Shown: positions 34,920 through 44,465, counted from the first letter of the stretch. The stretch: DNA of 64,000 bases from an uncultured Kiritimatiellota bacterium (GCA_944391055.1 CALXSF010000007.1:79101-143100); one strand, 5' to 3'. Notes: generated from the letters alone by a model not told the origin. A program made the numbers and translations.

Positions 34920-37414
34920 TCCTCCACCTGCGCCTCCAGGACCGCGCCCTCACCCTTTGGGGCGAGGAACGGGGCCGCCCCATGGACGACCGTGCGCTTA
35001 GCCGCGCGGTCGCCTTTCTCTTCCCCGGCTGGCGCGCCCCTGTCCTCGCCGGGCGCGGCGTCCTTCAGGCACTCCAAGCCCTCGCCAACGGCGCCGCCGC
35101 GCCCCTCGTCGTCTGCGCCCCCGACCTCCGCGCCGCCGTCGCCGCCTGGCCCTGCGTCCTCCGGCTTGTCGCCGCCGGGCGCGTCGCCCCCCTCTGCGTG
35201 GGCGGCGAGGCCCGTTGGCGCCCCACGCTCCTCCCCGCCGGCCACGACCCCGCCCTCGTCGAGGCCCTCGTCGACCTCTGGATGCGTACCGCCGCCTCCA
35301 CCGTCCTCTCCCGCGCGCAGACCACCAAAGCCCGCTTCCTCACCGCCGACGACGCCTGGCTCGCCGCCCTCCGCGCCCCCGACCCCCGCCTGACCCTCCG
35401 CGACCCCGCCCTCGGGGACGCCCTCGGCCATTGGGCCGAACCCCTCTTTGAGGGCGGCCGCGAGGCCCTCCCCATCCGTCCCCGCCGCGACCCCGACGGC
35501 TGGCGCCTGGAGCTCCCCGGCCTCGACGCCGAGCCCCCGCCCCTCGCCCCCCTGCGCCTCCTTGGCCAGGCCGTCGCCGTCGCCCCCCTCCTTGCCCTGC
35601 CTCAGCCGTGGGACGACGCCGCCTTCGCCCGTTTCCTCCGCGAGGCCGTCCCCGCCCTCCGCGCCGCCGCCTTCGCCGTCCCCCTCCCCCCCGAGCTCGA
35701 ACCCGCCGTCCCCGAGCTGCGCGAGACCGCCGTCGCCCTCGAGGGCGACGCCCTGCGCGTGGCGCGCACCGTCCTCATCGGCGGCGCCGAGATCCCCGAG
35801 GCCGAGGCCCGCGCCATCCTCGACGCCGGCGAACCGCTCGCCTTCGTCCAGGGCCGCTGGCGCTATGTCGACCTCGAGGCCCTGCGCCGCGCGCTCGAGG
35901 CCCTCGGCCCGCCCCTGCTTGACCGCCGCCGCGCCCTGCCGCTCCTGCTCTCCGGCGCCCTGCGCGTCGGCCCCGGCGCGCAGGCCGTGCAGGATTTCCT
36001 CCGCGAGCTCTCCGCCCCTCCCCCCGTCCCCCTCCCCTTGGCGGGGACGCTGCGCCCCTACCAGGCGCAGGGCGTCTGCTGGCTCATGCAGGCCGCCGCC
36101 CACGGCCTCGGCGTCTGCCTGGCCGACGACATGGGGCTGGGCAAGACCCTCCAGACCATCGCCTTTCTGCTCACGCGCCCCGCCGGCCCCGCGCTTGTCG
36201 TCGCGCCCCTCACCGTCCTGCCCGTCTGGGAGCGGGAGTTCGCCCGCTGGGCGCCCCGCCTGCGCGTGCTCCGCCACGTCGGCCCCGCGCGCATCCTCCA
36301 CGAGGGCTTCGCCAAGACCGCCCCCGCCCACGACGTCGTCCTCACCGCCTATGGCTACCTTTGGCGCGACTTCGCCACCCTCCGGCGCGTCCCCTGGCAG
36401 ACGCTCGTCCTCGACGAGGCCCAGCTCATCAAGAACCCCGCCACCCGCCAATCCCAGGCCGCCCGCTCCCTCCCCGCCCAGAGCCGCCTGGCCCTCACCG
36501 GCACCCCGATCGAGAACCGCCTCGACGACCTGTGGTCCATCCTCGACTTCCTCAACCCCGGCCTCTTCGGCCCCCGCCGCGACTTCGCCGAGCGCTATGC
36601 CGAGCCCGAGCGTCTCCGCCGCGCCGTCTCCCACTTCCTCCTCCGCCGCCTCAAGACCGACCCCGCCATCCTCGCCGACCTTCCCCCGCGCATCGCCCAG
36701 GAGCACTACGCCCCCCTCACCGAGGCCCAGGCCGCGGCCTACGACCTTGCCCTCGCCCATCACGCCCAGGCTCTCCCCCACGCCCAAGGCCCCCGCCGCG
36801 GCGCCGTCCTCGCCCTCCTCACCCGCCTCAAGCTCATCTGCGACGGCCAGGGCGAGGGCCTCGACGGCGCGCCCTCCGGCAAGTTCCTCACCCTGCTTCC
36901 CCTCCTCGAGGCCATTTTCGCCGCCGGCGAATCCGCCCTGCTCTTCACCCAATACGCCCGCGTCGGCCACGCCCTCCGCGCCGCCCTCTCCGAACGCCTC
37001 GGCCGCCCCGTCCCCTTCCTCCACGGCGCCCTCACCCCCGCCCAACGCGCCCGCGCGGTCGCGGCCTTCTCCGACGACCCCCGCCCCGGGCTTCTCATCC
37101 TCTCCCTCCGCGCCGGCGCCTTCGGCCTCACCCTCACCAAGGCCAACCACGTCATCCACTACGACCGTTGGTGGAACCCCGCCGTCGAGAACCAGGCCAC
37201 CGACCGCGCCCACCGCATCGGCCAGCGCAAGACCGTCGTCGCCCACCACCTCATCTGCCGCGGCACCCTCGAGGAGCGCATCGACCGCCTTCTCCGCGAC
37301 AAGCAGCTTTTGGCCGACCGCGTCGTCGCCCCGACCCCCGCCGCGCTCCTCGCCCGGCTCCCCACCCAGGCCCTCCTCGACGCCCTCGCCCGCCGCCCCG
37401 ACGGCGCGCCCTGA
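34916..37414 (+). CDS. SNF2/SWI2-family DEAD/DEAH helicase
   Basis: An 832-residue ATP-dependent DNA/RNA-protein remodelling motor. About 370 N-terminal residues form a poorly conserved region. The RecA-like core then has Walker A DDMGLGKT (K410), DEAQ at about 500-503 and TGTPIENRLDDLWSILDFLNP. The second lobe has FTQYARVGHALR, LRAGAFGLTLTKANHVIHYDRWWNPAVE and the Arg-finger motif QATDRAHRIGQ. These are standard bacterial SNF2 motifs, of the kind linked to RapA or to unknown DNA-repair roles. There is no HsdR-type nuclease domain. The start is set by ATGA with panB. A bidirectional terminator follows. Confidence 0.93.
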   Translation: MILHLRLQDRALTLWGEERGRPMDDRALSRAVAFLFPGWRAPVLAGRGVLQALQALANGAAAPLVVCAPDLRAAVAAWPCVLRLVAAGRVAPLCVGGEARWRPTLLPAGHDPALVEALVDLWMRTAASTVLSRAQTTKARFLTADDAWLAALRAPDPRLTLRDPALGDALGHWAEPLFEGGREALPIRPRRDPDGWRLELPGLDAEPPPLAPLRLLGQAVAVAPLLALPQPWDDAAFARFLREAVPALRAAAFAVPLPPELEPAVPELRETAVALEGDALRVARTVLIGGAEIPEAEARAILDAGEPLAFVQGRWRYVDLEALRRALEALGPPLLDRRRALPLLLSGALRVGPGAQAVQDFLRELSAPPPVPLPLAGTLRPYQAQGVCWLMQAAAHGLGVCLADDMGLGKTLQTIAFLLTRPAGPALVVAPLTVLPVWEREFARWAPRLRVLRHVGPARILHEGFAKTAPAHDVVLTAYGYLWRDFATLRRVPWQTLVLDEAQLIKNPATRQSQAARSLPAQSRLALTGTPIENRLDDLWSILDFLNPGLFGPRRDFAERYAEPERLRRAVSHFLLRRLKTDPAILADLPPRIAQEHYAPLTEAQAAAYDLALAHHAQALPHAQGPRRGAVLALLTRLKLICDGQGEGLDGAPSGKFLTLLPLLEAIFAAGESALLFTQYARVGHALRAALSERLGRPVPFLHGALTPAQRARAVAAFSDDPRPGLLILSLRAGAFGLTLTKANHVIHYDRWWNPAVENQATDRAHRIGQRKTVVAHHLICRGTLEERIDRLLRDKQLLADRVVAPTPAALLARLPTQALLDALARRPDGAP

Positions 37415-37433
37415 GCGCGCGTCCCGAGGGCAC

Positions 37434-37470
37434 AAAAAAGCCCCCGGCCGGGAGGGCCGGGGGCTTTTTC
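37434..37470. terminator. bidirectional terminator between SNF2 gene and pflB
   Basis: Six A, an 11-bp GC stem (AGCCCCCGGCC with its complement, loop GGGA) and five T form a symmetric structure that can end transcripts from both convergent genes. Confidence 0.88.
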
Positions 37471-37482
37471 GCCGACACGGGC

Positions 37483-39720
37483 TCACAGGCAGCTGTGGCA
37501 GGTGCGGGCGATGACCTCGTCCTGGTGCTTCTTGGAGAGGGTGATGAAGCGGACGGCGTAGCCGGAGACGCGGATGGTGAGGTTGGGGTATTTGTCGGGG
37601 TGGGCCTGGGCGTCGCGCAGGAGGTCGGTGTTGAAGACGTTGACGTTGAGGTGGTGGGCGCCCTGGACGAAGTAGCCGTCCATGAGGCGGGTGAGGTTGC
37701 CGACCTGCTCGGGCTCGGTCTTGCCGAGGGCGGAGGGGTTGATGGTGAAGGTGTTGGAGATGCCGTCGCGGCAGGCGTCGTAGTTGAGTTTGGCGACGGA
37801 GTTGAGGGAGAAGACGGCGCCGGAGGCGTCGCGGCCATGCATGGGGTTGGCGCCGGGGGCGAAGGGCTCGCCGGCCTTGCGGCCGTCGGGCGTGGCGCCG
37901 GTGTTCTTGCCGTACATGACGTTGGAGGTGATGGTGAGGAGGCTGAGGGTGTGCTCGGCGCCGCGGTAGCAGGGGGTCTTGCGCAGCTCGGCGTAGAAGA
38001 ACTCGGCGAGCTCCTTGGCGATGGCGTCGACGCGGTCGTCGTCGTTGCCGAACTTGGGGAAGTCGCCCTCGACCTTGAAGTCGACGGCGAGGCCCTCGGC
38101 GTTGCGGATGGGGGTGACCTTGGCGTACTTGATGGCGCTGAGGGAGTCCGCGGCGACGGAGAGCCCGGCGGCGCCGAAGGCCATCCAGCGGTGCGCGAGG
38201 TGGGTGTCGTGCAGGGCCATCTGGATCTTCTCGTAGGCGTACTTGTCGTGCATGTAGTGAATCACGTTCATGGTGTTCACGTACTGGTGCGCGAGCCAGG
38301 CGAGGACCTTCTTGTAGCGGGCCAGGGTGTCCTCGTAGTCCAGCGGCCCCTCGGGGGGCAGGTCGGAGACGGGGCCGACCTGCTTGCCCTTGATCTCCTC
38401 GCGCCCGCCGTTGAGGGCCATGAGCAGGGCTTTGGGCAGGTTGGCGCGGGCGCCGAAGAACTGCATGTCCTTGCCGATGGTCATGGCCGAGACGCAGCAG
38501 GCGATGGCGTAGTCATCGCCGAAGCGCTCGCGCATGAGGTCGTCGTTCTCGTACTGCACGGAGTCGGTGACGATGGAGACGTGCGCGCAGTAGTCCTTCC
38601 AGCCCTGCGGCAGCGCCTGGGCCCAGAGGACGGTCATGTTCGGCTCGGGCGCGGGGCCGAGGTTCTCCAGCGTGTGGAGGACGCGGAAGGAGGTCTTGGT
38701 CACCAGCGTGCGGCCGTCCAAGCCCATGCCGCCGAGGCTCTCCGTGGTCCAGGTGGGGTCGCCGGCGAAGAGCTCGTTGTACTCGGGCGTGCGGAGCTGG
38801 CGGTTCATGCGCAGATGGAGGACGTAGTCGTCGATCAACTCCTGGGCGGCCTCCTCGGTGAGGACGCCGGCGCGCAGGTCACGTTCGATGTAGATGTCCA
38901 GGAAGGTGGCCGTGCGGCCGAGGCTCATCGCCGCGCCGTTCTGCTCCTTGATGGCGGCCAGATAGGCGAAGTAGACGGCCTGGATGGCCTCTTTGGCGCT
39001 CTGGGCGGGCTTGGAGATGTCGTGGCCGTACAGCTCGGCCATCTTCTTGAGGCGGCCGAGATAGTCGATTTGGCGCCAGACGTCCTCGCGCAGGCGGATG
39101 GTCTCGTCGTCCATCACCGCGTCGGGCGCGGTGCCGATGGCGTCGAGATCCTTCTGCTTGGCCTCGATCAGGCGGTCCACGCCGTAGAGCGCCACGCGGC
39201 GGTAGTCGCCGATGATGCGGCCGCGGCCGTAGGCGTCGGGAAGGCCGGTGAGGACGTGGGCGGAGCGCAGGGCGCGCATGTCCTTGGTGTAGGCGCGGAA
39301 GACGCCGTCGTTGTGCGTGGTGCGATAGGTGAACTCGGTCTTCAGCTTCTCGCTGATGTGGTAGCCATAGGCCTCCGCGGCCTGGACGGCCATGCGCATC
39401 CCGCCGAAGGGGTTGACGGAGCGCTTCAGGGGCGCGTCCGTCTGGAGGCCCACGATCAGCTCGTTCTCGCGGTCCAGGTAGCCGGGCGCATGGTTGAGCA
39501 GGCTGGAGGCGTTGTCCACGTCCACGTCCAGCACGCCGCCCTTCTCGAACTCCAGCTTGTGGAGGCGCTCATACTCGGCGTTCACCTTGCGCGTGCGCGC
39601 CGTGGGCCCCGCGAGGAACGAGGCGTCCCCCTCATAGGGCGTGTAGTTGGTCTGGATGAAATCGCGGACGTTGATGCTGTCCTGCCACTTGCCGGACTTG
39701 AACGCGGGATACTGGAACAT
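37483..39720 (-). CDS. pflB: pyruvate formate-lyase
   Basis: Glycyl-radical enzyme converting pyruvate and CoA to acetyl-CoA and formate under anoxia. The 745-residue protein has the catalytic Cys pair C408-C409 in [15 protein letters not shown]. The C-terminal radical loop RVSGYAVRF puts the radical at Gly720. The order and length match PflB rather than the diol-dehydratase type. The start at 39720 (MFQYPAF) has AAGGAGG in front. The activating enzyme PflA is not adjacent. A palindrome overlapping the promoter (39795-39807) suggests regulation. Confidence 0.97.
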   Translation of the reverse strand: MFQYPAFKSGKWQDSINVRDFIQTNYTPYEGDASFLAGPTARTRKVNAEYERLHKLEFEKGGVLDVDVDNASSLLNHAPGYLDRENELIVGLQTDAPLKRSVNPFGGMRMAVQAAEAYGYHISEKLKTEFTYRTTHNDGVFRAYTKDMRALRSAHVLTGLPDAYGRGRIIGDYRRVALYGVDRLIEAKQKDLDAIGTAPDAVMDDETIRLREDVWRQIDYLGRLKKMAELYGHDISKPAQSAKEAIQAVYFAYLAAIKEQNGAAMSLGRTATFLDIYIERDLRAGVLTEEAAQELIDDYVLHLRMNRQLRTPEYNELFAGDPTWTTESLGGMGLDGRTLVTKTSFRVLHTLENLGPAPEPNMTVLWAQALPQGWKDYCAHVSIVTDSVQYENDDLMRERFGDDYAIACCVSAMTIGKDMQFFGARANLPKALLMALNGGREEIKGKQVGPVSDLPPEGPLDYEDTLARYKKVLAWLAHQYVNTMNVIHYMHDKYAYEKIQMALHDTHLAHRWMAFGAAGLSVAADSLSAIKYAKVTPIRNAEGLAVDFKVEGDFPKFGNDDDRVDAIAKELAEFFYAELRKTPCYRGAEHTLSLLTITSNVMYGKNTGATPDGRKAGEPFAPGANPMHGRDASGAVFSLNSVAKLNYDACRDGISNTFTINPSALGKTEPEQVGNLTRLMDGYFVQGAHHLNVNVFNTDLLRDAQAHPDKYPNLTIRVSGYAVRFITLSKKHQDEVIARTCHSCL

Positions 39721-39792
39721 GGGCGTTCCTCCTTGGTTGGGTTGGCCCGGGGCCCCGCGACGCGCGCGCAGGGCGGCCGGAAAACGACGCAA

Positions 39793-39801
39793 ACTGTATC
39801 A
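39793..39801 (-). promoter_or_regulatory. extended -10 promoter of pflB
   Basis: TGATACAGT on the minus strand. The predicted start of transcription is near 39786, leaving a leader of about 65 nt before the ATG at 39720. Confidence 0.5.
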
Positions 39802-39807
39802 AATACA
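39795..39807. promoter_or_regulatory. operator-like inverted repeat at the pflB promoter
   Basis: TGTAT-CAA-ATACA is a perfect 5+3+5 inverted repeat in an AT-rich island, overlapping the predicted -10 box. A redox- or oxygen-responsive regulator is an attractive guess for a pfl gene, but the sequence is not a canonical FNR or Rex site. Confidence 0.4.
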
Positions 39808-39841
39808 AAACGTCCCGTCAAGGGCGCCTTTGCCCGGCGCC

Positions 39842-40462
39842 TCAGCGTATCCGCCGCATGAGGGCGCGCAGCCGCGCCAGGCAGCGGGACTTGATCTGGT
39901 AGACGGCGTTGGGGGCCATCCCGTAGGCGGCGGCCACCTCCGGCGCGGGGCGCCCCGCCAGCACGTAGTCGACGAAGACCGCGCGGGTGCGCCCGCGCAG
40001 CGCCTCGTCGCTCAGCAACAGCTTCAGTGCGTGGCGCAGGCAGCACTTCCGCCACACCGCGTCGTCGCTCGCGCAGGGCGGCGGCGCGTGCAGCGGCAGC
40101 GTCTCCGCCATGTAGGCCCGCTCCCGGCGCAGGCGCGCGCAGACCGCGCGCACCCCCATCCGGAGCCGGTTGCGCAGGATGCCCACCAGCCAGTCGCGGA
40201 AACGCCCCTTGGCCGGGTCGTAGCGCCCCCGCGGCAGACGCTCCGAGGCGATGCGCAGGGTGTCGTGGACCGCCACCTCCAAATCCACCGCGTAGAAGCC
40301 CTTGGCCTGGGCGAAGGTCAGGAGCGGCTCCCGGTAAAGCGTCGCGAAGAGCGTCGCCGCGTCCCTGTCGCCCCCCGCGCGCAACCGCCCCAGCAAGACC
40401 GCCGAGGTCGGCAGATCGGCCAGCCGCAATGGGGGGTCCTCTTCCCGCGAACGCTTATTCAT
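39842..40462 (-). CDS. ECF-type RNA polymerase sigma factor
   Basis: A 206-residue sigma-70 family protein with region 2 (around YDPAKGRFRDWLVGILRNRL, near residues 80-100) and region 4. Region 4 is a helix-turn-helix, VFVDYVLAGRPAPEVAAAYGMAPNAVYQIKSRCLARLRALM, near 163-203. The size and missing region 3 fit ECF sigma factors of planctomycete-like type. No anti-sigma factor gene is adjacent. The ATG at 40462 is 6 nt after the -10 box, so the mRNA is predicted to be leaderless. Its target promoters are unknown. Confidence 0.86.
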   Translation of the reverse strand: MNKRSREEDPPLRLADLPTSAVLLGRLRAGGDRDAATLFATLYREPLLTFAQAKGFYAVDLEVAVHDTLRIASERLPRGRYDPAKGRFRDWLVGILRNRLRMGVRAVCARLRRERAYMAETLPLHAPPPCASDDAVWRKCCLRHALKLLLSDEALRGRTRAVFVDYVLAGRPAPEVAAAYGMAPNAVYQIKSRCLARLRALMRRIR

Positions 40463-40468
40463 GCGTTC

Positions 40469-40477
40469 ATTCTAGCA
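40469..40477 (-). promoter_or_regulatory. extended -10 promoter of the sigma factor (leaderless)
   Basis: TGCTAGAAT on the minus strand, 6 nt before the ATG at 40462. Confidence 0.65.
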
Positions 40478-40550
40478 GATTTCCCGCCGTCGCGCCCGCG
40501 CCTCGGGCGCCGCACGGGGCGCGGGGACGGGTGTGCGCGGGGCGCCCGCC

Positions 40551-41579
40551 TCAGAGGCCGGAGAAGAAGAGGGAGGTGAAGGTGGTGATGGGGGCGGTGT
40601 CGCGCATGTTGTCGATGATTTGGCGGACGTCCTTGACGGCGGCCTCGGCCTCGCGGGCGAGGGCGTCGTCGTTGACGAGGCGGCCGAGGGTGCCCTGGCC
40701 TTCGTTGAGCTTGACGGAGACGTCTTTGAGGTTGGCGGCGACGGTCTCGAGGTCGGCGACGAGGGGGGAGTCGCCGGCGAGGAGGCGGCCGATGCCGTGG
40801 GAGGGGTCGTTGAGGTTGGCGGTGGCGGCGCGGAGGTTGGCGAGGGTGCCTTTGAGGTCGTCGTAGGTGGCGTCGTCCTCGCGGAGGAGTTTGCCGAGGA
40901 GGCCTTTACCGTCGCGGAGGTCTTGGGCGACGAGGCGGAGGTCGCCGGTGAGGCCGTTGAGGTTGGCGAGGGTGTCCTTGAGGTCGGCGTAGGTGTTGTC
41001 TTGGGGGGACATGAGCTTGCCGAGGAGGCCGTCGCCGCGGCGGAGGCGGGCGGTGAGGTCGGCGATGTCCTCGGAGGCGGTCTTGAGGTTGGCGAGGAGG
41101 GCGCGGACGTCGGCGGGCTCGAAGGCCTGGCGCAGGTCGCCCACGAGCTCGCCGAGCTCCTTCATGACGTCGCGGGCGGGCTTGCCGGGGATCGCGGCGC
41201 CGGGGGGGAGGGGGTCGGGGGAGGCGCCTTGGTTGATCTCGAGGCAGGTGCCGCCGAGGACGGAGGTCTGGGCGACGGCGACGGTGGCGTCGGCGCGGAG
41301 GGGGACGTCGGCGTCGAGGGTGAGGGTGGCGATGACGCAGCCGTCGCCGAGGCGGAGGGCCTGGACGGAGCCGACCTTCATGCCGCGGACGTGGACGGGA
41401 TCCTGCACCTTGAGGGCGCCGACGTGGTCGAAACGGGCCTCCCGGACGGCGCGGTGGCGCCCGCGCAGGAGGTCGACGCCGCTGATGACGATGGTGAAGA
41501 AGGCCAGGAGGGCGATGACGGCGGCGACGAAGAGGCCGGTGATGACCTCGGGGAGGATGCTTTGGGAACGGGCGCTCAT
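40551..41579 (-). CDS. mlaD: MlaD/MCE-family lipid-binding protein
   Basis: Membrane-anchored MCE protein of the Mla phospholipid-transport system. The 342 residues have one N-terminal helix (about 10-32) and an MCE domain from ARFDHVGALKVQDPVHVRGMKVG to TSVLGGTCLEIN. A long C-terminal helical region (about 140-320) has repeated units containing GLLGKL and DLKxTLANL, which could form an extended periplasmic rod. It is the last gene of a four-gene minus-strand operon and overlaps mlaF by ATGA. Confidence 0.92.
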   Translation of the reverse strand: MSARSQSILPEVITGLFVAAVIALLAFFTIVISGVDLLRGRHRAVREARFDHVGALKVQDPVHVRGMKVGSVQALRLGDGCVIATLTLDADVPLRADATVAVAQTSVLGGTCLEINQGASPDPLPPGAAIPGKPARDVMKELGELVGDLRQAFEPADVRALLANLKTASEDIADLTARLRRGDGLLGKLMSPQDNTYADLKDTLANLNGLTGDLRLVAQDLRDGKGLLGKLLREDDATYDDLKGTLANLRAATANLNDPSHGIGRLLAGDSPLVADLETVAANLKDVSVKLNEGQGTLGRLVNDDALAREAEAAVKDVRQIIDNMRDTAPITTFTSLFFSGL

Positions 41580-42331
41580 GGGCGGTGCTCCACGCGTTGG
41601 GCCTCGAGGAAGGCGCGGACCTCGGGGACGGGGGTGTGCAGGATGGCGTCGGGCGCGGCGACCTGAAGGAAGCGCCCGTCCTTCAGGAAGCCGATGCGGT
41701 CGGCGTAGCGGAGGGCGCCGGCGAGGTCGTGCGTGACGACGACGCAGGTGGCGCCGCGGGCGCGGCCGACCTGGGCGATGAGGTTGTCGACGGTGCGCGC
41801 CATCACGGGGTCCAGCCCGGAGGTGGGCTCGTCGAAGAAGAGCACCTCGGGATCCTCGATGATGGCGCGGGCGAAGGCCGCGCGCTTGACCATGCCGCCG
41901 GAGACCTCGGCGGGGTAGAGGTCGCCGGCGTCGGCCAGCCCCACCTCGGCAAGGGCGGCGCGGACGCGCCCCTCGACCTGGGCGGGGGGGAGGCGGTCGC
42001 GCTCGGCGAGGGGGAGGGCGACGTTCTCGGCCAGGGTCTTCCAGCCGAGCAGGGCGCCGCTTTGGAAGAGGTAGCCCACGCGGCGGCGGAGTTTGGCGAG
42101 CGCGCGGGAGCCGAGCGCGCCCAGATCCTCCCCCAGCAGCCGGACGGTCCCGGCGGTGGGGAAAAGCTGGCCGGAGGCAAGCTTGAGGGTGACGCTCTTG
42201 CCGGTGCCGGAGGGGCCGATGATGACGAAGAGCTCACCTTTGGCGACGGAGAGGGCGAGCCCGTCGAGCACGCGCCGGGGGCCGAAGCGTTTGACGACGC
42301 CCTCGAAGACGATGGCCGGCTCAGAAGACAT
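41576..42331 (-). CDS. mlaF: Mla-type ABC transporter ATP-binding protein
   Basis: The 251-residue cytoplasmic ATPase powers MlaE. Walker A GPSGTGKSVTLKL, signature EVSGGMVKRAAFARAI, Walker B EVLFFDEPTSGLDP and the H-loop VVTHDL are all intact. The SGGMxKR form of the signature is typical of MlaF. Gene order mlaE-mlaF-mlaD is the usual one; the 11-bp and 4-bp overlaps with its neighbours imply coupled translation. Confidence 0.94.
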   Translation of the reverse strand: MSSEPAIVFEGVVKRFGPRRVLDGLALSVAKGELFVIIGPSGTGKSVTLKLASGQLFPTAGTVRLLGEDLGALGSRALAKLRRRVGYLFQSGALLGWKTLAENVALPLAERDRLPPAQVEGRVRAALAEVGLADAGDLYPAEVSGGMVKRAAFARAIIEDPEVLFFDEPTSGLDPVMARTVDNLIAQVGRARGATCVVVTHDLAGALRYADRIGFLKDGRFLQVAAPDAILHTPVPEVRAFLEAQRVEHRP

Positions 42332-43106
42332 AGAAGAACCTCGTGATGAAGTAGCCGCCCACGAGGATGGCCAGGAAGGAGAGGATGACGGCGCGGCGGG
42401 TGGAGGCGCCGACCCCGGCGGCGCCCTGCGTGGTGGCGAAGCCGACGGCGCAGGAGATGCCGCTGATGAGCACGCCGAAGACGGCGGCCTTGAGCAGCCC
42501 CACGTAGAGATCCTTGGGCTCGGCGGCCTCCATCACCTGCCCGATGAATTGGAGGAAGGGGATGTTGAGCTGCGTGTAGCCCACCAGCGCGCCGCCGAGG
42601 AAGGCGATGACGCAGGTGTAGAAGGAGAGGATGGGCGCCATGAGCGTCATCGCCCAAAGGCGGGGCACCACCAGGAAGCGGATGGGGTCCACGCTCATCA
42701 TCTCCAGCGCGGCCACCTCCTCGTTCACCGTCATGGTGCCGAGCTGGGCGGCCATGGAGCTGCCCACGCACGCCGCGAGGATGATGCCGGTCATGAAGGG
42801 CCCCATCTCGCGCAGCATGGCGTAGGAGAGGGTGAAGGCGACCATCAGCTCCTGCGAGAATTGCCGGAAGGCGATGCCCAGCTGCAGCCCCAGGATCATC
42901 CCCGTGAAGAGGGCGACCACCGTGGCCACGGCCAGCGAGCCGATGCCGATGAGGTAGAGCTGGCGGAGGAAGGTGGCGCGGCAGTCGCGCCGGAAGAGCG
43001 CCGCGGGCAGGCCGGCGAGCGCGGCGGCCGTCAGCCGGGCGGTGCGCCCCACGGCGGCGACGGCGGCGGCGACGGGGCCTTCGATGGGTTCACGGGTGAG
43101 CGTCAT
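42321..43106 (-). CDS. mlaE: Mla-type ABC transporter permease
   Basis: A 261-residue MlaE permease with about five or six hydrophobic segments and the conserved regions FTGMILGLQLGI, REMGPFMTGIILAACVGSSMAAQLGTM and EEVAALEMMSVDPIRFLVVPRLWAM. It moves phospholipid between the inner membrane and the MCE protein. GAGGAGGG precedes the ATG at 43106, which lies 17 bp inside the upstream gene. Direction of transport cannot be read from sequence. Confidence 0.94.
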   Translation of the reverse strand: MTLTREPIEGPVAAAVAAVGRTARLTAAALAGLPAALFRRDCRATFLRQLYLIGIGSLAVATVVALFTGMILGLQLGIAFRQFSQELMVAFTLSYAMLREMGPFMTGIILAACVGSSMAAQLGTMTVNEEVAALEMMSVDPIRFLVVPRLWAMTLMAPILSFYTCVIAFLGGALVGYTQLNIPFLQFIGQVMEAAEPKDLYVGLLKAAVFGVLISGISCAVGFATTQGAAGVGASTRRAVILSFLAILVGGYFITRFFYVF

Positions 43107-44370
43107 GGGCCTGGCCCTCCTCGGTTTCGTCGGCCCCCGGGTGGGTGCGCCACCAGATGAGGCCCCAGAACAGTTCGTGCAGCACCTCGCCGGAGCCGGG
43201 CTCGCGGGTGGCGGTGTAGAGCGTCCAGAAGGGCGCCCAGTTGCGTTCGACGGCGGGGACCTCACGGATGGGGAAGAGGGCGAGCGCGCGGCGGCGGAGG
43301 CCCTCGCCCTCGTGCCAGTCGCTGGCGTAGAAGGGCCAGACGCGGAAATGGCGGTGCTGCGTGCGCGCCCGCCCACGGATGTCGTAGGCCACCGTCTCCT
43401 CGTCCACGTAAAAGGGCCAAACGCGGAAGCGGCGGACGAACCGGTTCTCGGTCTGCTGGCGCTCGCTCACCACGATGGGGTGGAGGAACCACCACCCGTC
43501 GCGCGTGCCGCGGTGGGTCATCCCCCAGAAGCGCCAGGCGCGCCACGTGCTCTCGCGGCGGTCGCGGTAACGCTCGAAGAGCGGCCACGGGCACCGCAGC
43601 AGGAAGGCCCCGTCGGTCGTCTCGCTCCAGCGGAAGAGCGGGGGCAGCAGGCCCCAGCCCTGCTCGGTGTCCGCGTCGATGCGCTCGGCGATCGGCCAGA
43701 GCATCCAGGCGCCGCCGTTGTGGTTGGGGGCGTGGAAGGTCTGGTCGTTCCAGAAGGGCCAGAGCACGTAGCGGGAGTCGCGCTCGCGCTCGCGCTTCGT
43801 GCCGTAGAGGGGCCACAGCCCCCAGCGCGCCGCGTCGTCATCGTGCTTCAGCGAGAAGAAGGGCCACAGCACGTACGTGCGCCCCACGCCCTGCGTGCCG
43901 CCCGTGCGGTAACTGAGCCAGAGCGGGAAGAGGCGCCAGCGGAAATCCTCCAGCAGCAGGAACTTCGGCATCCGCCCCCAAATCGGGAAGAGGCCCCAAT
44001 AGGCGTCCTCGCCGTCGCGCCCGTTCACCCACAGCGGCGGGATGGCGAGGGAATAGTCGCGCGTCAGCCGATCCGTGCGGTCCTCGTCGTTCCAAAAGGT
44101 CATGACCACGCGCCAATGGAAGGCGTCCCTCCGCCAGCCGAAGTGCGAGAGCGGCCAAACCACCTCCATGTCCCGGTCGGGCGGGTTGCGCCGATCCTCC
44201 TCCCACGCGAAGAAGGGCCGCACCGCCAGGCGCGTCATCCCCCGCCCCTCCCGCGAGCCATACTCGAAGAACGGCCCCACGCGCAGACGGAACGCCCCCT
44301 CCGCGTCGGGCGTCGCCCACGCCCACGCCCCGCACAGCGCCATCAGCGCAGCCGTCAGCCAACGTCTCAT
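43090..44370 (-). CDS. exported WP-repeat protein, probable outer-membrane barrel, first gene of the mla operon
   Basis: A 426-residue protein I cannot assign to a named family. A signal peptide (MRRWLTAALMALCGAWAWA) is followed by about fifteen recurring units ending in WP(F/L/I) or LFP(L/I). Examples are EVVWPLSHFGWRRD, YVLWPFFSLKHDDD, WGLWPLYGTKRERE, YVLWPFWNDQ, WMLWPIAERID and FRVWPFYVDEE. Each has alternating hydrophobic residues suggesting amphipathic beta strands. An outer-membrane beta-barrel or a large lipid-facing beta protein fits this and the operon with mlaEFD. Its 3' end overlaps mlaE by 17 bp. The ATG is 6 nt after the -10 box (leaderless). It could be the outer-membrane partner of this Mla system. 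Confidence 0.78.
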   Translation of the reverse strand: MRRWLTAALMALCGAWAWATPDAEGAFRLRVGPFFEYGSREGRGMTRLAVRPFFAWEEDRRNPPDRDMEVVWPLSHFGWRRDAFHWRVVMTFWNDEDRTDRLTRDYSLAIPPLWVNGRDGEDAYWGLFPIWGRMPKFLLLEDFRWRLFPLWLSYRTGGTQGVGRTYVLWPFFSLKHDDDAARWGLWPLYGTKRERERDSRYVLWPFWNDQTFHAPNHNGGAWMLWPIAERIDADTEQGWGLLPPLFRWSETTDGAFLLRCPWPLFERYRDRRESTWRAWRFWGMTHRGTRDGWWFLHPIVVSERQQTENRFVRRFRVWPFYVDEETVAYDIRGRARTQHRHFRVWPFYASDWHEGEGLRRRALALFPIREVPAVERNWAPFWTLYTATREPGSGEVLHELFWGLIWWRTHPGADETEEGQAHDAHP

Positions 44371-44376
44371 GCCTCT

Positions 44377-44385
44377 ACTATAACA
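44377..44385 (-). promoter_or_regulatory. extended -10 promoter of the mla operon (leaderless)
   Basis: TGTTATAGT on the minus strand, 6 nt before the ATG at 44370. Confidence 0.68.
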
Positions 44386-44431
44386 CAAACCGCCCCCGGT
44401 TCGGCAACCCCTGCGGGTGGGCCGCGCAGTC

Positions 44432-44465
44432 AAAAAAAAGGAGGGCGCCGCGCGCGGCGCCCTCC
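44432..44465 (-). terminator. terminator after the small basic protein gene
   Basis: On the minus strand an 11-bp stem (GGAGGGCGCCG with its complement, loop CGCG) is followed by eight T. It separates the small gene from the mla operon promoter downstream. Confidence 0.9.

Noticed and set aside
34910..37486. Minus-strand frame of 858 codons opposite the SNF2 gene
   Set aside because: Glu/Gly/Ala-rich shadow; the plus strand has intact helicase motifs.
36361..39861. Plus-strand frame of over 1100 codons across the SNF2 end and pflB
   Set aside because: Crosses a bidirectional terminator and two real genes in the wrong frame or strand; no plausible protein features.
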